Positions 17,546 through 28,581 of a DNA stretch of 64,000 nucleotides are shown here, piece after piece. The translations under genes and the position numbers were made by a program. The notes under the pieces were generated by a model. The model was not told the origin of the DNA, searched no databases, and saw only the letters and a list, made by a program, of their open reading frames with translations. How positions within the stretch are numbered: the first letter of the stretch is position 1; each line of letters starts with the position of its first letter. Origin of the DNA: Shewanella maritima (GTDB lineage Bacteria > Pseudomonadota > Gammaproteobacteria > Enterobacterales > Shewanellaceae); contig NZ_CP036200.1 of the NCBI RefSeq assembly GCF_004295345.1, positions 4,403,501 through 4,467,500 on the forward strand. Reading direction: 5' to 3'.

Positions 17546-19447
17546 ATGAAGATGAATTTTGTAAAAGGCGTGCTGGCGACAGCCGTGCTTACAGCGTTAG
17601 TTGGCTGTAACAGCGATGATGATGTTAACAAGTTTGATTTAACCATTGCGCATGTAAATGACACGCACTCTAGCTTTGATGCTGGGTCACTCGATTTTAC
17701 CGCACAGGTGGACGCAAACGATTTTGCAGTACGTGCATCAGTAGGTGGTTATCCGCGTATGGCAACCGCATTAAAAGCGGCACGTGAGGCTGCAAATGAT
17801 GCCAATAAACCGTTTTTAGCCCTTCATGGTGGTGATGCATTCCAAGGCTCGCTGTACTTTAACGTATTAAAAGGCGAGGGGAATGCTGAGCTGTTAAGCG
17901 AGATGAATATTGATGCCATGGCCATTGGTAACCATGAATTCGATTTAGGTAACGATCCACTAATCAACTTTGCTGAGAACGTTAACTTCCCGCTGCTTGC
18001 TGCAAACATGGATACCAGCAACGACGCTGACATGGATGCGGTAGACAACATTTTGCCTTACACCATTAAAGAGTTTGATGGTAATCAGGTGGGTATTTTT
18101 GGCTTGGTACTTGAAGACTTAGAATCGATTTCGTCTCCAGGCGTTGACTTGAGCTTTAGCGGCGAAGTGGCAACGGCGCAAGATACTGTTGATACGTTAC
18201 ACGCGATGGGCATAGATAAGATCATTATGGTGAGCCACATTGGCCTAGACCGTGATATTCGTATTGCTGAGCAAGTTAATGGTGTTGATGTGATTGTTGG
18301 TGGACACTCTCACACTTTACTAGGTGACTTCCAAAATATTGGCCGCGGCGAGTCTAGCACTAGCTACGCTGAAATTTTCACTAACCCTAATGGCAGCACT
18401 CGTACTTGTATTGTACAAGCCGGTGATTTAGCGCAAGCGGTTGGTCAAGTCGATGTTAGCTTTGAAGACGGTAACATCGTTAGCTGCATGGGCAATAACA
18501 CGCTGCTAATTGATAATGACTTTAAGCATAAGTACGACGGCGAAAACCGAGAAGCATTAAATGATGCTGACCAACAAGCGACCGAAGCTTTTGTCGCTGA
18601 GCAATATAACATTGCTATTACTGCTGAAGATGCCGCGCTTCGCAGCACTATCGACACTGACTACAAACCACTTATTGAAGAGTTTGAAGGTAAGGTGATT
18701 GGTGAGGTATTGGATGCAAACGATCCCGTTGACACGACCATGCTTGATCATGTGCGTATTCCAGGCCTAAGCCGAGGTGGTGCATCGCTACCTGGAACAG
18801 GTAGTGAAGCTGGTGCTCAGGTTGCCGCCTCTATGGTGTGGAAGCTAAACCAACATGGTTATGGCGTTGATATGGCTATCACCAACACAGGTGGCGTGCG
18901 CGATCATATTAAAGAAGTGGAAACAGGCGGCTTAACTGCGGGTTATGTGATTGGCTCATTGCTTTACTTCAACAACGAATTGGCAATTGTGTCTTTAAAA
19001 GGTGCTGATATTGTCGATTTGCTTGAAGATACCATCAATTACGCGATGACTGACTCAAGCGGTGCATTCCCAACGTTTGCTAACCTGTCATTTACCTTCA
19101 ATGGTAAAGCGGTTGCAGGAGAGCAAATTGAGCAACTGCAAGTTTGTCCTAATGGTGTTGACGCGGGTAACTGCGCTGACATTGAACTCGAAAAAGTCTA
19201 TAAGATTGCTACGAACGCATACATTGCTGGTGGTAAAGATGGTTACGATATTTTTGAGTCACGCAAGCAATCAGAAACCGTAAAGTCTGGCTTTATTGAT
19301 AACGAGTCTATGATTGAGTACGTTGAGTCATTAACTGCTGAAGGTAAAAAGCTAGAAGAAATTGCGACAGGTCTGAACTTTATCGTGCCAGATAGCTATG
19401 CAGACAAATTAGATAATCCAGTATTAAAAGCAGAAGATAATCAATAG
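17546..19447 (+). CDS. 5'-nucleotidase / UshA-like metallophosphatase lipoprotein
   Basis: A 633-residue exported enzyme. The signal peptide ends in a lipobox (ALVGC, Cys at about residue 21) and the acidic NSDDD following Cys suggests outer-membrane or envelope anchoring. The N-terminal metallophosphatase domain shows AHVNDTHS, GNHEFDLG and VGGHSHTLLG metal-ligand motifs. The C-terminal 5'-nucleotidase domain has TNTGGVRDHI and AGGKDGYDIF. It dephosphorylates extracellular nucleotides, feeding nucleoside and phosphate uptake. GGGGTCACGGA precedes the start; the gene is monocistronic, ending at the hairpin at 19480. Confidence 0.93.
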   Translation: MKMNFVKGVLATAVLTALVGCNSDDDVNKFDLTIAHVNDTHSSFDAGSLDFTAQVDANDFAVRASVGGYPRMATALKAAREAANDANKPFLALHGGDAFQGSLYFNVLKGEGNAELLSEMNIDAMAIGNHEFDLGNDPLINFAENVNFPLLAANMDTSNDADMDAVDNILPYTIKEFDGNQVGIFGLVLEDLESISSPGVDLSFSGEVATAQDTVDTLHAMGIDKIIMVSHIGLDRDIRIAEQVNGVDVIVGGHSHTLLGDFQNIGRGESSTSYAEIFTNPNGSTRTCIVQAGDLAQAVGQVDVSFEDGNIVSCMGNNTLLIDNDFKHKYDGENREALNDADQQATEAFVAEQYNIAITAEDAALRSTIDTDYKPLIEEFEGKVIGEVLDANDPVDTTMLDHVRIPGLSRGGASLPGTGSEAGAQVAASMVWKLNQHGYGVDMAITNTGGVRDHIKEVETGGLTAGYVIGSLLYFNNELAIVSLKGADIVDLLEDTINYAMTDSSGAFPTFANLSFTFNGKAVAGEQIEQLQVCPNGVDAGNCADIELEKVYKIATNAYIAGGKDGYDIFESRKQSETVKSGFIDNESMIEYVESLTAEGKKLEEIATGLNFIVPDSYADKLDNPVLKAEDNQ

Positions 19448-19479
19448 ATTACTTTGAGTGTTATGGCTTTTAGTTAAGC

Positions 19480-19509
19480 AAAAAAGCTACCGACTAAGGT
19501 AGCTTTTTT
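19480..19509 (+). terminator. Terminator after the 5'-nucleotidase
   Basis: AAAAAAGCTACC/GGTAGCTTTTTT around a 6-base loop, 30 bp past the stop codon. Confidence 0.9.
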
Positions 19510-19573
19510 ATTGTTTGAGACAGATGCCGTTCAAACAAATCGTAAATAATTCGCAAAAGATTTAAAAATAGCC

Positions 19574-19601
19574 CTTGAAGTAGAAAAAAGCGTCCATATA
19601 T
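19574..19601 (+). promoter_or_regulatory. Sigma-32 heat-shock promoter of ibpA
   Basis: CTTGAAG (19574-19580), a 13-base spacer and CCATATAT (19594-19601) fit the RpoH consensus CTTGAA/CCCATnT. It lies about 135 bp upstream of the Hsp20 start, leaving a long structured leader. Confidence 0.75.
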
Positions 19602-19662
19602 CTCTAATTGTAGCAGGGAGACATTATTGAAATGCTCAACAGAGGTTTCAACTCCGGTTACC

Positions 19663-19737
19663 CATTGCGCCGAAAGGGCAATGCACATCGCCAATAATGG
19701 CTTAATTTTACATATTGCTTTAGACAAGGATATGAAT
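19663..19737 (+). promoter_or_regulatory. ROSE-like RNA thermometer in the ibpA leader
   Basis: The last hairpin pairs ATATTGCTT (19712-19720) with AAGGATAT (19726-19733), hiding the ribosome site. It contains the TTGCT motif with one unpaired G opposite the AGGA, as in ROSE elements of ibp/hsp20 genes. A preceding stem CATTGC/GCAATG (19663-19683) has a GAAA-containing loop. Melting on heat shock would free the ribosome site. Confidence 0.75.
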
Positions 19738-20193
19738 ATGCGTAATTTTACTATTTCTCAAGATCTTGCTCCTCTTTACCGCAGCGCGATTGGCTTTGAC
19801 CGCCTAGCACGTATGGCTGAACATGCAGCCTCAAATAGCGGCAACTCAAATGGTTACCCTCCATACAATATCGAGTTAATGGGTGAGAATCGCTACCGAA
19901 TTACTATGGCTGTTGCCGGCTTTGCTATGAGCGAGCTAGAAATTACCAGTGAAGGCGAAAAGCTACTGGTTAAAGGCAACAAACCAACCAGTAAGAAAGA
20001 TGACAAAAAGTACTTACACCAAGGTATTGCAGAGCGCGGTTTTGAGCGCACATTCCAACTAGCAGACCATGTACGTGTAGTTGGTGCTGAGTTAGAAAAT
20101 GGCTTACTGAATATCGATCTGGTACGTGAATTACCAGAGGCCATGAAACCGCGTAAGATTGAGATTAACCAAGCTCGCGTGATTGAAGACTAA
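19738..20193 (+). CDS. ibpA: Small heat-shock protein, IbpA type (Hsp20)
   Basis: About 151 residues with an alpha-crystallin domain (about 38-130; [44 protein letters not shown]). It is an ATP-independent holdase that binds unfolding proteins and passes them to DnaK/ClpB. The start at 19738 is preferred because AAGGA lies seven bases upstream; an open frame extends to 19627 but crosses the structured leader and is not coding. Two hairpins with T tracts follow the gene. Regulation is likely double, by a sigma-32 promoter and an RNA thermometer. Confidence 0.95.
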   Translation: MRNFTISQDLAPLYRSAIGFDRLARMAEHAASNSGNSNGYPPYNIELMGENRYRITMAVAGFAMSELEITSEGEKLLVKGNKPTSKKDDKKYLHQGIAERGFERTFQLADHVRVVGAELENGLLNIDLVRELPEAMKPRKIEINQARVIED

Positions 20194-20214
20194 CCACTAG
20201 TTTTTAAACAAACT

Positions 20215-20245
20215 CGCGCTAACCCCATTAGCGCGACCCTTTTAT
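20215..20245 (+). terminator. First terminator hairpin after ibpA
   Basis: CGCGCTAA-CCCCA-TTAGCGCG followed by ACCCTTTTATT. Confidence 0.75.
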
Positions 20246-20265
20246 TGTTCATCATCTTCCTTTTT

Positions 20266-20293
20266 GCCTAGCGTGTTTGCGCTAGGCTTTTTT
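20266..20293 (+). terminator. Second terminator hairpin after ibpA
   Basis: GCCTAGCG (20266-20273) and CGCTAGGC (20280-20287) followed by six T residues. Confidence 0.8.
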
Positions 20294-20346
20294 GCGTAAT
20301 CAGCTGTTTGTTTGAATCGTTAAAATTTTGGGCACTAAATGGCTCA

Positions 20347-20410
20347 GGCAGTTATTCACTCAGACAGTAGTTCGCTTAGGCAGCTATTCACTCAGACGCT
20401 GGTTCGCTTA
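20347..20410. repeat. Tandem 32-bp imperfect repeat
   Basis: Two adjacent 32-bp units (20347-20378 and 20379-20410) both contain TATTCACTCAGAC and GTTCGCTTA and differ at five positions. More degenerate TTCACT/CTTA pieces continue to about 20450. They lie between ibpA and soxR; a 61-codon frame over them has no coding features. Confidence 0.7.
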
Positions 20411-20529
20411 AGCTTCAGTTCACTGGGGCTTAAATTCACTAAGGTTTTAGCTTCCTTAGCCTTTAGGTCAAGGCGAGTTTTTAACTCGGCTTTTAATCTT
20501 GGTTCTACTGCAAGGGAGTGTTAAGCGAG

Positions 20530-20964
20530 TTATAACAATACTGCACCAGTTCCTTTATCTGCTAATACGTCATCTTGATTATAAATTGGGCAATTACTCA
20601 TCGATAAGCAACCACAGCCGATGCAACCTTCCATCGAATCTTTAAGTCGCGTCAACGCTTCAATACGTTGGTTGAGTTTTTGCTGCCATTTAGTCGATAA
20701 CTGATGCCAGTCGTCGGCTGTTGGCGTACGTTTATCAGGTAGAGCAGCAAATGCCTGTTGAATTTCATCTAAGCTGATCCCCAGTTTTTGTGCCGCCTTA
20801 ATAATGGCAACGCGACGCAGCGTCTCTCTTTGGTATCTGCGCTGATTACCCTGATTTCTGAGGCTGTAAATCAGGCCCTTTTGCTCATAAAAATGTAAGG
20901 TAGACACCCTTACACCGCAGCGCTTTGCCACATACCCCACAGACAATTCAAATTCCTGTTTCAT
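20530..20964 (-). CDS. soxR: Redox-sensitive MerR-family activator SoxR
   Basis: About 145 residues: a MerR winged helix (about 5-75; SVGYVAKRCGVRVSTLHFYEQKGLI), a dimerisation helix and the [2Fe-2S] cysteine cluster CIGCGCLSMSNC with the SoxR CX2CXCX5C spacing. Oxidation of the cluster by redox-cycling compounds switches the promoter on. The start at 20964 (MKQEFELSVG) matches the family; an upstream TTG would add six residues. It diverges from a VOC-protein gene across a perfect sox box, and no soxS is present nearby, as in non-enteric bacteria. Confidence 0.94.
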   Translation of the reverse strand: MKQEFELSVGYVAKRCGVRVSTLHFYEQKGLIYSLRNQGNQRRYQRETLRRVAIIKAAQKLGISLDEIQQAFAALPDKRTPTADDWHQLSTKWQQKLNQRIEALTRLKDSMEGCIGCGCLSMSNCPIYNQDDVLADKGTGAVLL

Positions 20965-21001
20965 GGAAAATTCATCCAACAAAAATAGTTTAAAAAAGTT
21001 C

Positions 21002-21032
21002 TTTACCTCAAGTTAACTTGAGGTTGTAGCAT
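21002..21032 (+). promoter_or_regulatory. SoxR box and overlapping promoter
   Basis: CCTCAAGTTAACTTGAGG (21006-21023) is a perfect 18-bp palindrome equal to the classical sox box. TTTACC (21002-21007) and TAGCAT (21027-21032) are 19 bp apart, the long spacing SoxR-type MerR activators correct. The direction points to the VOC gene at 21064. Confidence 0.88.
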
Positions 21033-21063
21033 GGTCAACAGTTAATCAGCAAGGAGCAAAATT

Positions 21064-21483
21064 ATGCGATTAGAACATTTGAACTTAGTTGTGAACGACC
21101 TAGATGAAACAGTGGCGTTTTACAAAGCGGCATTTCCTCATTGGCAAGTCCGTGGTGGCGGAGAAGGCGAGTGGAACGGTGTTTATCGACGCTGGATACA
21201 CTTTGGTGACGACTATAATTATCTGTCATTGAACGATAATGGCAAAGGCAGTATCCGCGATATAAAAGGTTATGACCTTGGTTTAGCACACTTTGCCTAT
21301 GTGGTTGATGATATTAAATCTTTAGGTGCAAGAATGGCGGCAGCAGGGTTCGATATTGCCATTGATGGTGCTGCGGATAGCTCACACAAGAGCTTGTATT
21401 ACATAGACCCAAACGGTTATGAAGTTGAATTCTTACAGTACTTTACCGATATACCGTCTGAGCGAAATGTATATGACGACTAA
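21064..21483 (+). CDS. VOC (glyoxalase/bleomycin-resistance) family protein under SoxR control
   Basis: A 139-residue protein of the vicinal oxygen chelate fold. MRLEHLNLVVNDLDETVAFYKAAF opens the first beta-alpha-beta-beta-beta module and LAHFAYVVDDIKSLGARMAAAGF the second; YIDPNGYEVEFLQY closes the fold with the usual Glu metal ligand. AAGGAGC precedes the ATG. It is the gene directly driven by the sox box, so it probably sequesters or modifies a redox-active or electrophilic compound. The exact substrate is unknown; true glyoxalase I activity is not implied. Confidence 0.9.
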   Translation: MRLEHLNLVVNDLDETVAFYKAAFPHWQVRGGGEGEWNGVYRRWIHFGDDYNYLSLNDNGKGSIRDIKGYDLGLAHFAYVVDDIKSLGARMAAAGFDIAIDGAADSSHKSLYYIDPNGYEVEFLQYFTDIPSERNVYDD

Positions 21484-21551
21484 TCCAATTAGGCCAATGC
21501 TGTCTAATTAGATGAGATAGTCAGGCTATATTTGCAGAATTAATAAACAAA

Positions 21552-21577
21552 AAAGTCGCTACCTAGGAAGCGACTTT
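21552..21577. terminator. Bidirectional terminator
   Basis: AAAGTCGCT/AGCGACTTT with an 8-base loop, between the converging VOC and chemoreceptor genes; A/T tracts on both sides. Confidence 0.8.
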
Positions 21578-21609
21578 CTATTTGAAACTTGGTGTTAATG
21601 CTGTGTTTG

Positions 21610-23115
21610 TTACACCTTAAGCCCTACCAACAAGGCATCAAGCTGCTCGGCCGTGGCATGCAGCTCATCACAACCCGATACTGACTCATTCGCTGATTGC
21701 TCAACATCATGAGACTGATTACGGATCTCCATAAGGTTAGTCGCAATCTCATTGGCTACCGCGGATTGTTCATCTGCAGAAGTCGCAATTAGTGTGCTCA
21801 TATCGAACACTTTTGAGCTATGGTGAGCGATATTCGCTAAGTCGTCACCAGTTTGCAGTACGTGTTTTTTACCTTCTTCCGCTTGTTCAACTGTACGTGA
21901 CATCACCTGAGTTAGGTTACGGGTGCCGGTTTGCAGCGCTTCAATCATAGATTTGATTTCAACGGTTGCTGACTGGGTGCGCCCTGCAAGGGTACGAACC
22001 TCATCAGCAACCACGGCAAAGCCGCGACCTTGTTCACCAGCACGCGCAGCCTCAATAGCGGCGTTAAGCGCCAGAAGGTTGGTTTGCTCTGAAATCGCAT
22101 TAATCGTGGTCACCACATCGTCAATCTTGCTGGCATTTTCGTTCAACGCAGCAACAGCATCTGATGCATCGCCAATTTCATTGGCGAGAATATCGATGGC
22201 TTCAACTGTGGTTTCAATGTCTTTGGCACCCGCTTCGACTTGAGTATTGGCTTCTTGGGTTTCGCTTGACGATTGATCGGCATTGCGAGCAACTTCTTTT
22301 ACCGCTGCCGTCATCTCTTCCATCGCTGTGGCAAGAGAGTCTAAATGTTGGCGTTGGTTAACCGCGAGTGATTGACCTTCCTGAGCTGTGTTTCTAAATG
22401 ACGATACAACAGTGCGGATTTGATCTGTTGCTTGAGTAATTTGTTGCACAAGCTTGTGCTGACGATCCACAAGAGCATCGATGCTGATTGCAAGTGTACT
22501 GAACTCATCTTTTACTTCAAAGAAGTTAAGTCTACCTGTTAAATCACCATTTGCAGCGCGCTTTAGTGCCATAACAGTAGTGTACAGCGCGCCGCCAACA
22601 AAGGTTGAAATGTAATAAGCAAAGGCAAATAAAACTAGCAGTAATACCGTCATTATGCCGTAAGCATAGGTGCTGCCTGAGCCAGAAACTGTATATTTGT
22701 CGGTGTTTATTTGCGACACAATCACTTGTTGATTACGGCTTACTTTACTGACGACAGTTGCATTTGAACCTTTAAGATGGATGCCACCGCCACGGTTGGC
22801 CAAACTGCGCTGCTCACCATTTAGTAGGTTCATTTGAGTTAAGCGCGAGTCAGCTGATAGGTTAGTTGGGATGCGATTGCGATCAGTTTCAGGGATCAGG
22901 GCTATTGTGGCGTCAAGGAACTCGATAGCTGAGTTACTTGAGCTAAGCACGGTTTCTAGGTGGGCTTTATCAATGCTTTTCTCTTGCTGGTTATTAAGAA
23001 AAATTGTCAGGCCAATAATCATTAACATTGGCACAACAGCAAGGATGGTAAATTTAGTTTTCAAGTTCATATGGATGAGGTATTGATCAATCCATCGAAA
23101 TTTAACTTCTTTCAT
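21610..23115 (-). CDS. Methyl-accepting chemotaxis protein
   Basis: A 501-residue chemoreceptor. A first membrane helix (about 22-41), a periplasmic segment of only about 105 residues, a second helix (about 150-172), a HAMP linker, then the cytoplasmic signalling domain with the highly conserved hairpin [20 protein letters not shown] and [15 protein letters not shown]. The periplasmic part is too short and divergent to name the ligand. The gene is divergent from pheS with a roughly 500-bp gap. Confidence 0.95.
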   Translation of the reverse strand: MKEVKFRWIDQYLIHMNLKTKFTILAVVPMLMIIGLTIFLNNQQEKSIDKAHLETVLSSSNSAIEFLDATIALIPETDRNRIPTNLSADSRLTQMNLLNGEQRSLANRGGGIHLKGSNATVVSKVSRNQQVIVSQINTDKYTVSGSGSTYAYGIMTVLLLVLFAFAYYISTFVGGALYTTVMALKRAANGDLTGRLNFFEVKDEFSTLAISIDALVDRQHKLVQQITQATDQIRTVVSSFRNTAQEGQSLAVNQRQHLDSLATAMEEMTAAVKEVARNADQSSSETQEANTQVEAGAKDIETTVEAIDILANEIGDASDAVAALNENASKIDDVVTTINAISEQTNLLALNAAIEAARAGEQGRGFAVVADEVRTLAGRTQSATVEIKSMIEALQTGTRNLTQVMSRTVEQAEEGKKHVLQTGDDLANIAHHSSKVFDMSTLIATSADEQSAVANEIATNLMEIRNQSHDVEQSANESVSGCDELHATAEQLDALLVGLKV

Positions 23116-24634
<1,519 letters not shown>

Positions 24635-24649
24635 CGGAGCAATAAACAG

Positions 24650-27037
24650 ATGAAATTTAGTGAATCTTGGCTTCGTGAGTGGGTAAACCCACAAGTAAGC
24701 CGCGACGAATTATCACACCAAATCACCATGGCCGGCCTTGAAGTAGACGGCGTTGACGGCGTTGCTGCTGAGTTTAGTGGCGTTGTTGTTGGTGAAGTGG
24801 TTGAGTGTGGTCAGCATCCAGATGCAGACAAGCTGCGTGTAACCAAAATTAATGTTGGTGAAGACGAATTAATCGACATCGTATGTGGTGCGCCAAACTG
24901 CCGTCAGGGCTTAAAAGTAGCAGTTGCTATGGTTGGTGCAGTGCTACCTGGCGACTTTAAAATTAAGAAAGCCAAACTACGCGGTCAGCCATCTTTTGGC
25001 ATGCTGTGTTCATACGGTGAGTTAGGTATTGATATCGAAAGTGACGGCATTATCGAGCTGCCACTAGATGCGCCAATCGGCACTGATGTTCGTGAGTACC
25101 TAGATCTAAACGATGCCATTATTGATGTAGACCTTACCGCGAACCGTGCAGACTGTTTAGGTATGGTTGGTCTTGCGCGCGAAGTCGGTGTACTTAACCG
25201 CGCTGAAGTAACAGAGCCTAGCTGGCAAGCGGTTGAAGCTTCAATCGATGCGCCAGTGAGCATTGAAGTTAAGGCGCCAGAAGCTTGTGGTCGCTACCTT
25301 GGTCGTGTGGTCAAAAACGTCGATGTTAAAGCGCCAACACCACTTTGGATGCAAGAAAAATTGCGCCGCAGCGGTATTCGCTCAATTGATCCAATTGTTG
25401 ATATCACCAACTATGTACTGATTGAATTTGGTCAACCAATGCATGCCTTTGACCTAGCAACCTTAGATGGTGGCATTACGGTTCGTTATGGCTCGGGTGA
25501 AGAAAAGCTAACTTTACTCGATGGTAATGAAATCACTGTACCTAGCAATACCCTAGTGATTGCTGACGACAACAAGCCTGTTGCATTGGCGGGTGTATTT
25601 GGTGGTGAAGCAACCGGCGTTACCACTGAAACCAAAGATATTTTATTAGAGTGCGCTTTCTTCGCGCCTTTAGCGATTCTTGGTAAAGCACGTAGCCTAG
25701 GCTTGCACACTGACTCTTCACACCGTTTTGAGCGCGGCGTTGACCCTGAGCTACAGCACAAGGTGATGGACCGTGCCACTCGCCTGGTACTTGATATTTG
25801 CGGTGGTGAAGCTGGTCAAGTTGTTGAGGCGGTATCGCAAGATCACTTACCAAAAGCGGCTAACATTCAGCTTCGCCGTGAAAAGCTAGATAAAAAGCTA
25901 GGTCACCATATTCCTGATGCTGATGTGACTGAAATTCTTGAGCGTTTAGGCTTTAGTGTTGCTTTTGAGCAAGGCGTGTGGAATGTCACTACAGCGACTT
26001 ACCGTTTTGATATGGCAATCGAAGAAGATTTGATTGAAGAAGTTGCCCGTATCTATGGTTACAACAACATTCCTAATATTGCACCTGTTGCTGCACTTAA
26101 CATGTCAGATCATAAAGAAGCTGATATGCCGCTTAAGCGTGTACGCGACTTACTGGTAGCTCGTGGCTTCCAAGAAGCAATTACTTACAGTTTTGTTGAC
26201 CCTAAACTGCAAGCGCTTGTTCACGCAGAGCAAGAAGCGATGGTGTTACCAAATCCAATTTCCGTTGAAATGTCAGCAATGCGCTTGTCTATGTTCACCG
26301 GTCTTTTAGCGGCCGTTGGTCACAATCAAAGCCGCCAGCAAGGGCGCGTGCGCTTATTTGAGTCTGGTCTGCGTTTTATTCCTGATGAGCAAGCCGATTC
26401 AGGTGTTCGCCAGCAAGCTATGCTAGGTGCCGTTATTTCTGGTAATCAGAACGATGAACACTGGTCAATGGAGTCAAAAACTGTTGATTTCTTTGACTTA
26501 AAAGGTGACTTAGAAGCAATTATGGGCTTGACAGCAGCTGATTCTGAATTTAGTTTTAGAGCAGCAACACATCCTGCACTACATCCAGGACAATGTGCTG
26601 AAATCTTAAGAAATAATCGAGTCATTGGTCACATTGGTGCGCTTCATCCGAGTTTAGAGAAGCCATTCGGCCTAAATGGCAAAACAATCGTTTTCGAGCT
26701 TGAACTAGACGCATTATTACAGTCTAGTTTACCGCTAGCCCAAGCTGTATCTAAGTTCCCGGCTAATCGTCGTGACATTGCTGTGGTAGTAGATGAAAAT
26801 ATTTCTGCAACCGATGTTATGAATTTGATAAGAAAAGTTGGCGAAAATCAGTTGGTTGGCTTAAACTTGTTCGATGTATATCAAGGTAAAGGTGTCGAGA
26901 GCGGCAAAAAGAGCTTAGCTATCGCACTTACGTTACAAGACATTACTCGTACACTTGAAGAAAAAGATATCACAGAGACCATGGATTCAGTGGTATCAGC
27001 TTTAAAGACCGAGTTCAACGCATCGTTGAGGGATTAA
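24650..27037 (+). CDS. pheT: Phenylalanine-tRNA ligase beta subunit
   Basis: 795 residues, full length. The order is a tRNA-binding OB domain (about 40-150; [23 protein letters not shown]), the B3/B4 editing domain (about 210-390), B5 (about 400-475), the catalytic-like core, and a ferredoxin-fold anticodon-binding domain at the C-terminus (about 700-795; [16 protein letters not shown]). It is the partner of PheS and carries proofreading of mischarged Tyr. GGAGCAATAAACAG precedes the start. Confidence 0.98.
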   Translation: MKFSESWLREWVNPQVSRDELSHQITMAGLEVDGVDGVAAEFSGVVVGEVVECGQHPDADKLRVTKINVGEDELIDIVCGAPNCRQGLKVAVAMVGAVLPGDFKIKKAKLRGQPSFGMLCSYGELGIDIESDGIIELPLDAPIGTDVREYLDLNDAIIDVDLTANRADCLGMVGLAREVGVLNRAEVTEPSWQAVEASIDAPVSIEVKAPEACGRYLGRVVKNVDVKAPTPLWMQEKLRRSGIRSIDPIVDITNYVLIEFGQPMHAFDLATLDGGITVRYGSGEEKLTLLDGNEITVPSNTLVIADDNKPVALAGVFGGEATGVTTETKDILLECAFFAPLAILGKARSLGLHTDSSHRFERGVDPELQHKVMDRATRLVLDICGGEAGQVVEAVSQDHLPKAANIQLRREKLDKKLGHHIPDADVTEILERLGFSVAFEQGVWNVTTATYRFDMAIEEDLIEEVARIYGYNNIPNIAPVAALNMSDHKEADMPLKRVRDLLVARGFQEAITYSFVDPKLQALVHAEQEAMVLPNPISVEMSAMRLSMFTGLLAAVGHNQSRQQGRVRLFESGLRFIPDEQADSGVRQQAMLGAVISGNQNDEHWSMESKTVDFFDLKGDLEAIMGLTAADSEFSFRAATHPALHPGQCAEILRNNRVIGHIGALHPSLEKPFGLNGKTIVFELELDALLQSSLPLAQAVSKFPANRRDIAVVVDENISATDVMNLIRKVGENQLVGLNLFDVYQGKGVESGKKSLAIALTLQDITRTLEEKDITETMDSVVSALKTEFNASLRD

Positions 27038-27040
27038 AGT

Positions 27041-27340
27041 ATGGCACTTACCAAAGCCGAAATGGCAGAACATCTTTTTGAAACACTTGGCATTAATAAG
27101 CGTGTAGCCAAAGAGATGGTTGAGTCTTTCTTTGAAGAAATTCGTGAAGCACTCGAAAGTGGTGAGCAGGTCAAGTTATCTGGCTTTGGCAACTTTGACC
27201 TTAGGGATAAGAATCAAAGACCGGGACGGAACCCAAAAACTGGTGAAGATATTCCTATCTCTGCACGACGTGTCGTAACTTTCCGTCCTGGACAGAAGTT
27301 AAAATCGCGCGTTGAAGCAGCAAACTCGGATAAGAAATAA
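27041..27340 (+). CDS. ihfA: Integration host factor alpha subunit
   Basis: 99 residues, standard length. [28 protein letters not shown] is the family start; the DNA-intercalating beta arm shows [29 protein letters not shown]. It forms the IHF heterodimer with IhfB and bends DNA by about 160 degrees at specific sites. It begins three bases after pheT stops, so it is co-transcribed with pheST, and ends at a strong terminator. Confidence 0.98.
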   Translation: MALTKAEMAEHLFETLGINKRVAKEMVESFFEEIREALESGEQVKLSGFGNFDLRDKNQRPGRNPKTGEDIPISARRVVTFRPGQKLKSRVEAANSDKK

Positions 27341-27372
27341 TTCCCATCTAATATCAAATTTTCTTGATATCG

Positions 27373-27399
27373 AAAGCCACCCTAACGGGTGGCTTTTTT
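27373..27399 (+). terminator. Terminator of pheST-ihfA
   Basis: AAAGCCACCC-TAAC-GGGTGGCTTT followed by TTT, 33 bp after the ihfA stop. Confidence 0.92.
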
Positions 27400-27502
27400 A
27401 TTGCTTGCTTTTTTAACGGCTTGAGTTGGCTCACTTTACTTGTACCCAATTGCACTAAGTATTCGGTTGATAATGATAAATAGCGAGCTGATATGAATTG
27501 TC

Positions 27503-27522
27503 GGTAAAAAAGTGTTTTTACC
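27503..27522. repeat. Hairpin upstream of the lipid A acyltransferase
   Basis: GGTAAAAA-AGTG-TTTTTACC, a perfect 8-bp stem in the 27400-27579 gap. It may be a leader structure or operator. Confidence 0.45.
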
Positions 27523-27579
27523 AACCTAAGTAAGTTGATAAACTTCGCCTTTAGCTAAATTTCTTGATTGGAGCTTTTT

Positions 27580-28545
27580 TTGTCCACTTCTCCTAAAAAA
27601 CGCACACCTAAGCATTTTGACCGAAGTTTTAAAATGAGTTTGTTGCACCCTAAATATTGGGGTACCTGGCTGGTTATCGGCGTGTTGTTTATGTTTGGCT
27701 TAATGCCAGCCTGGCTAAGAGACCCCATTGCCCGTAGTTTATCTTTTGTCGTACTTAAGGTGGCTAAAAAACCGCTGCATGTGGCTAAGGTGAATATCAG
27801 CCATTGTTTTCCTGAAAAGTCAGAGCAACAAATTCAAGAACTTATCAAAGCCAACGTTGATAATTTTGTGATTGCACTCTTGTCGCAGGCTGAACTAGTA
27901 GTGCGTTCAGATGCCCACAACAAACGCCGCGTACAATTACACGGTTTTGAGCATGTACAAGCCGCCCGCGATGCTGGTCAGCCTATTATCTTTATCATGC
28001 CTCATGTATGGCCAATTGATTACGCTGGCCTGCGTTTAAACCAAGAAATCCCAATGGTTACCATGGCCAAGGCCCATAAGAACGTGCTATTTAACTGGTT
28101 TAGTAACCGACTACGTAGCTCCCAAGGTGGCCGCGTTTATATGCGAGAAGCAGGGATTCGTGCTTTAATCACCGAGCTTAAGCAAGACAACAGCTTTTTT
28201 TATCTTCCAGATGAAGATTTAGGCCGTGACCAAAGTGTATTTGCGCCGTTTCTGGGTACAGTTAAAGCCACCTTGCCAGTAGTAGGGCGTTTAGCTCAGG
28301 CGGGTAATGCACAGGTGATGCCAGTGACGATTGGATATGATCAACAGGCGAGGCACTTTAACTTAACCGTGCTACCCGCGGTTGATAAAGAATCGATGAA
28401 GGGCAAAGACAACGAAGCGCTCGCTCTTAACAAGATTGTAGAGCAGGTGATTTTGGCATATCCAGAGCAGTACATGTGGTTCTTACGTTTATTGAAAACT
28501 CGTAAAGACCCTGCAGAAGATATTTATCGAAGTAGTTCAATGTGA
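27580..28545 (+). CDS. lpxM: Lipid A biosynthesis (Kdo2-lipid IVA) late acyltransferase, LpxM/LpxL family
   Basis: About 321 residues. One N-terminal membrane anchor (about 25-45; WGTWLVIGVLFMFGLM) is followed by the acyltransferase core with the HX4D catalytic motif HVWPID (near residue 145) and FYLPDEDLGRDQSVFAPFLG. It transfers a secondary acyl chain to lipid A at the inner face of the cytoplasmic membrane. The start is TTG at 27580, six bases after GGAGC, giving MSTSPKKRTPKHFDRSF; an in-frame TTG at 27568 overlaps the ribosome site. LpxM versus LpxL cannot be decided with certainty from sequence alone. Confidence 0.88.
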   Translation: MSTSPKKRTPKHFDRSFKMSLLHPKYWGTWLVIGVLFMFGLMPAWLRDPIARSLSFVVLKVAKKPLHVAKVNISHCFPEKSEQQIQELIKANVDNFVIALLSQAELVVRSDAHNKRRVQLHGFEHVQAARDAGQPIIFIMPHVWPIDYAGLRLNQEIPMVTMAKAHKNVLFNWFSNRLRSSQGGRVYMREAGIRALITELKQDNSFFYLPDEDLGRDQSVFAPFLGTVKATLPVVGRLAQAGNAQVMPVTIGYDQQARHFNLTVLPAVDKESMKGKDNEALALNKIVEQVILAYPEQYMWFLRLLKTRKDPAEDIYRSSSM

Positions 28546-28581
28546 CCATGTTCATTCAGAACAGTGATGAATATCGCATCG

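Noticed and set aside
19627-19737. N-terminal extension of IbpA
   Set aside because: The region is the structured heat-shock leader; the ribosome site is at 19726-19730.
20339-20524. 61-codon plus-strand frame between ibpA and soxR
   Set aside because: It runs across the tandem 32-bp repeat, lacks a ribosome site and has biased Ser/Leu/Phe composition.
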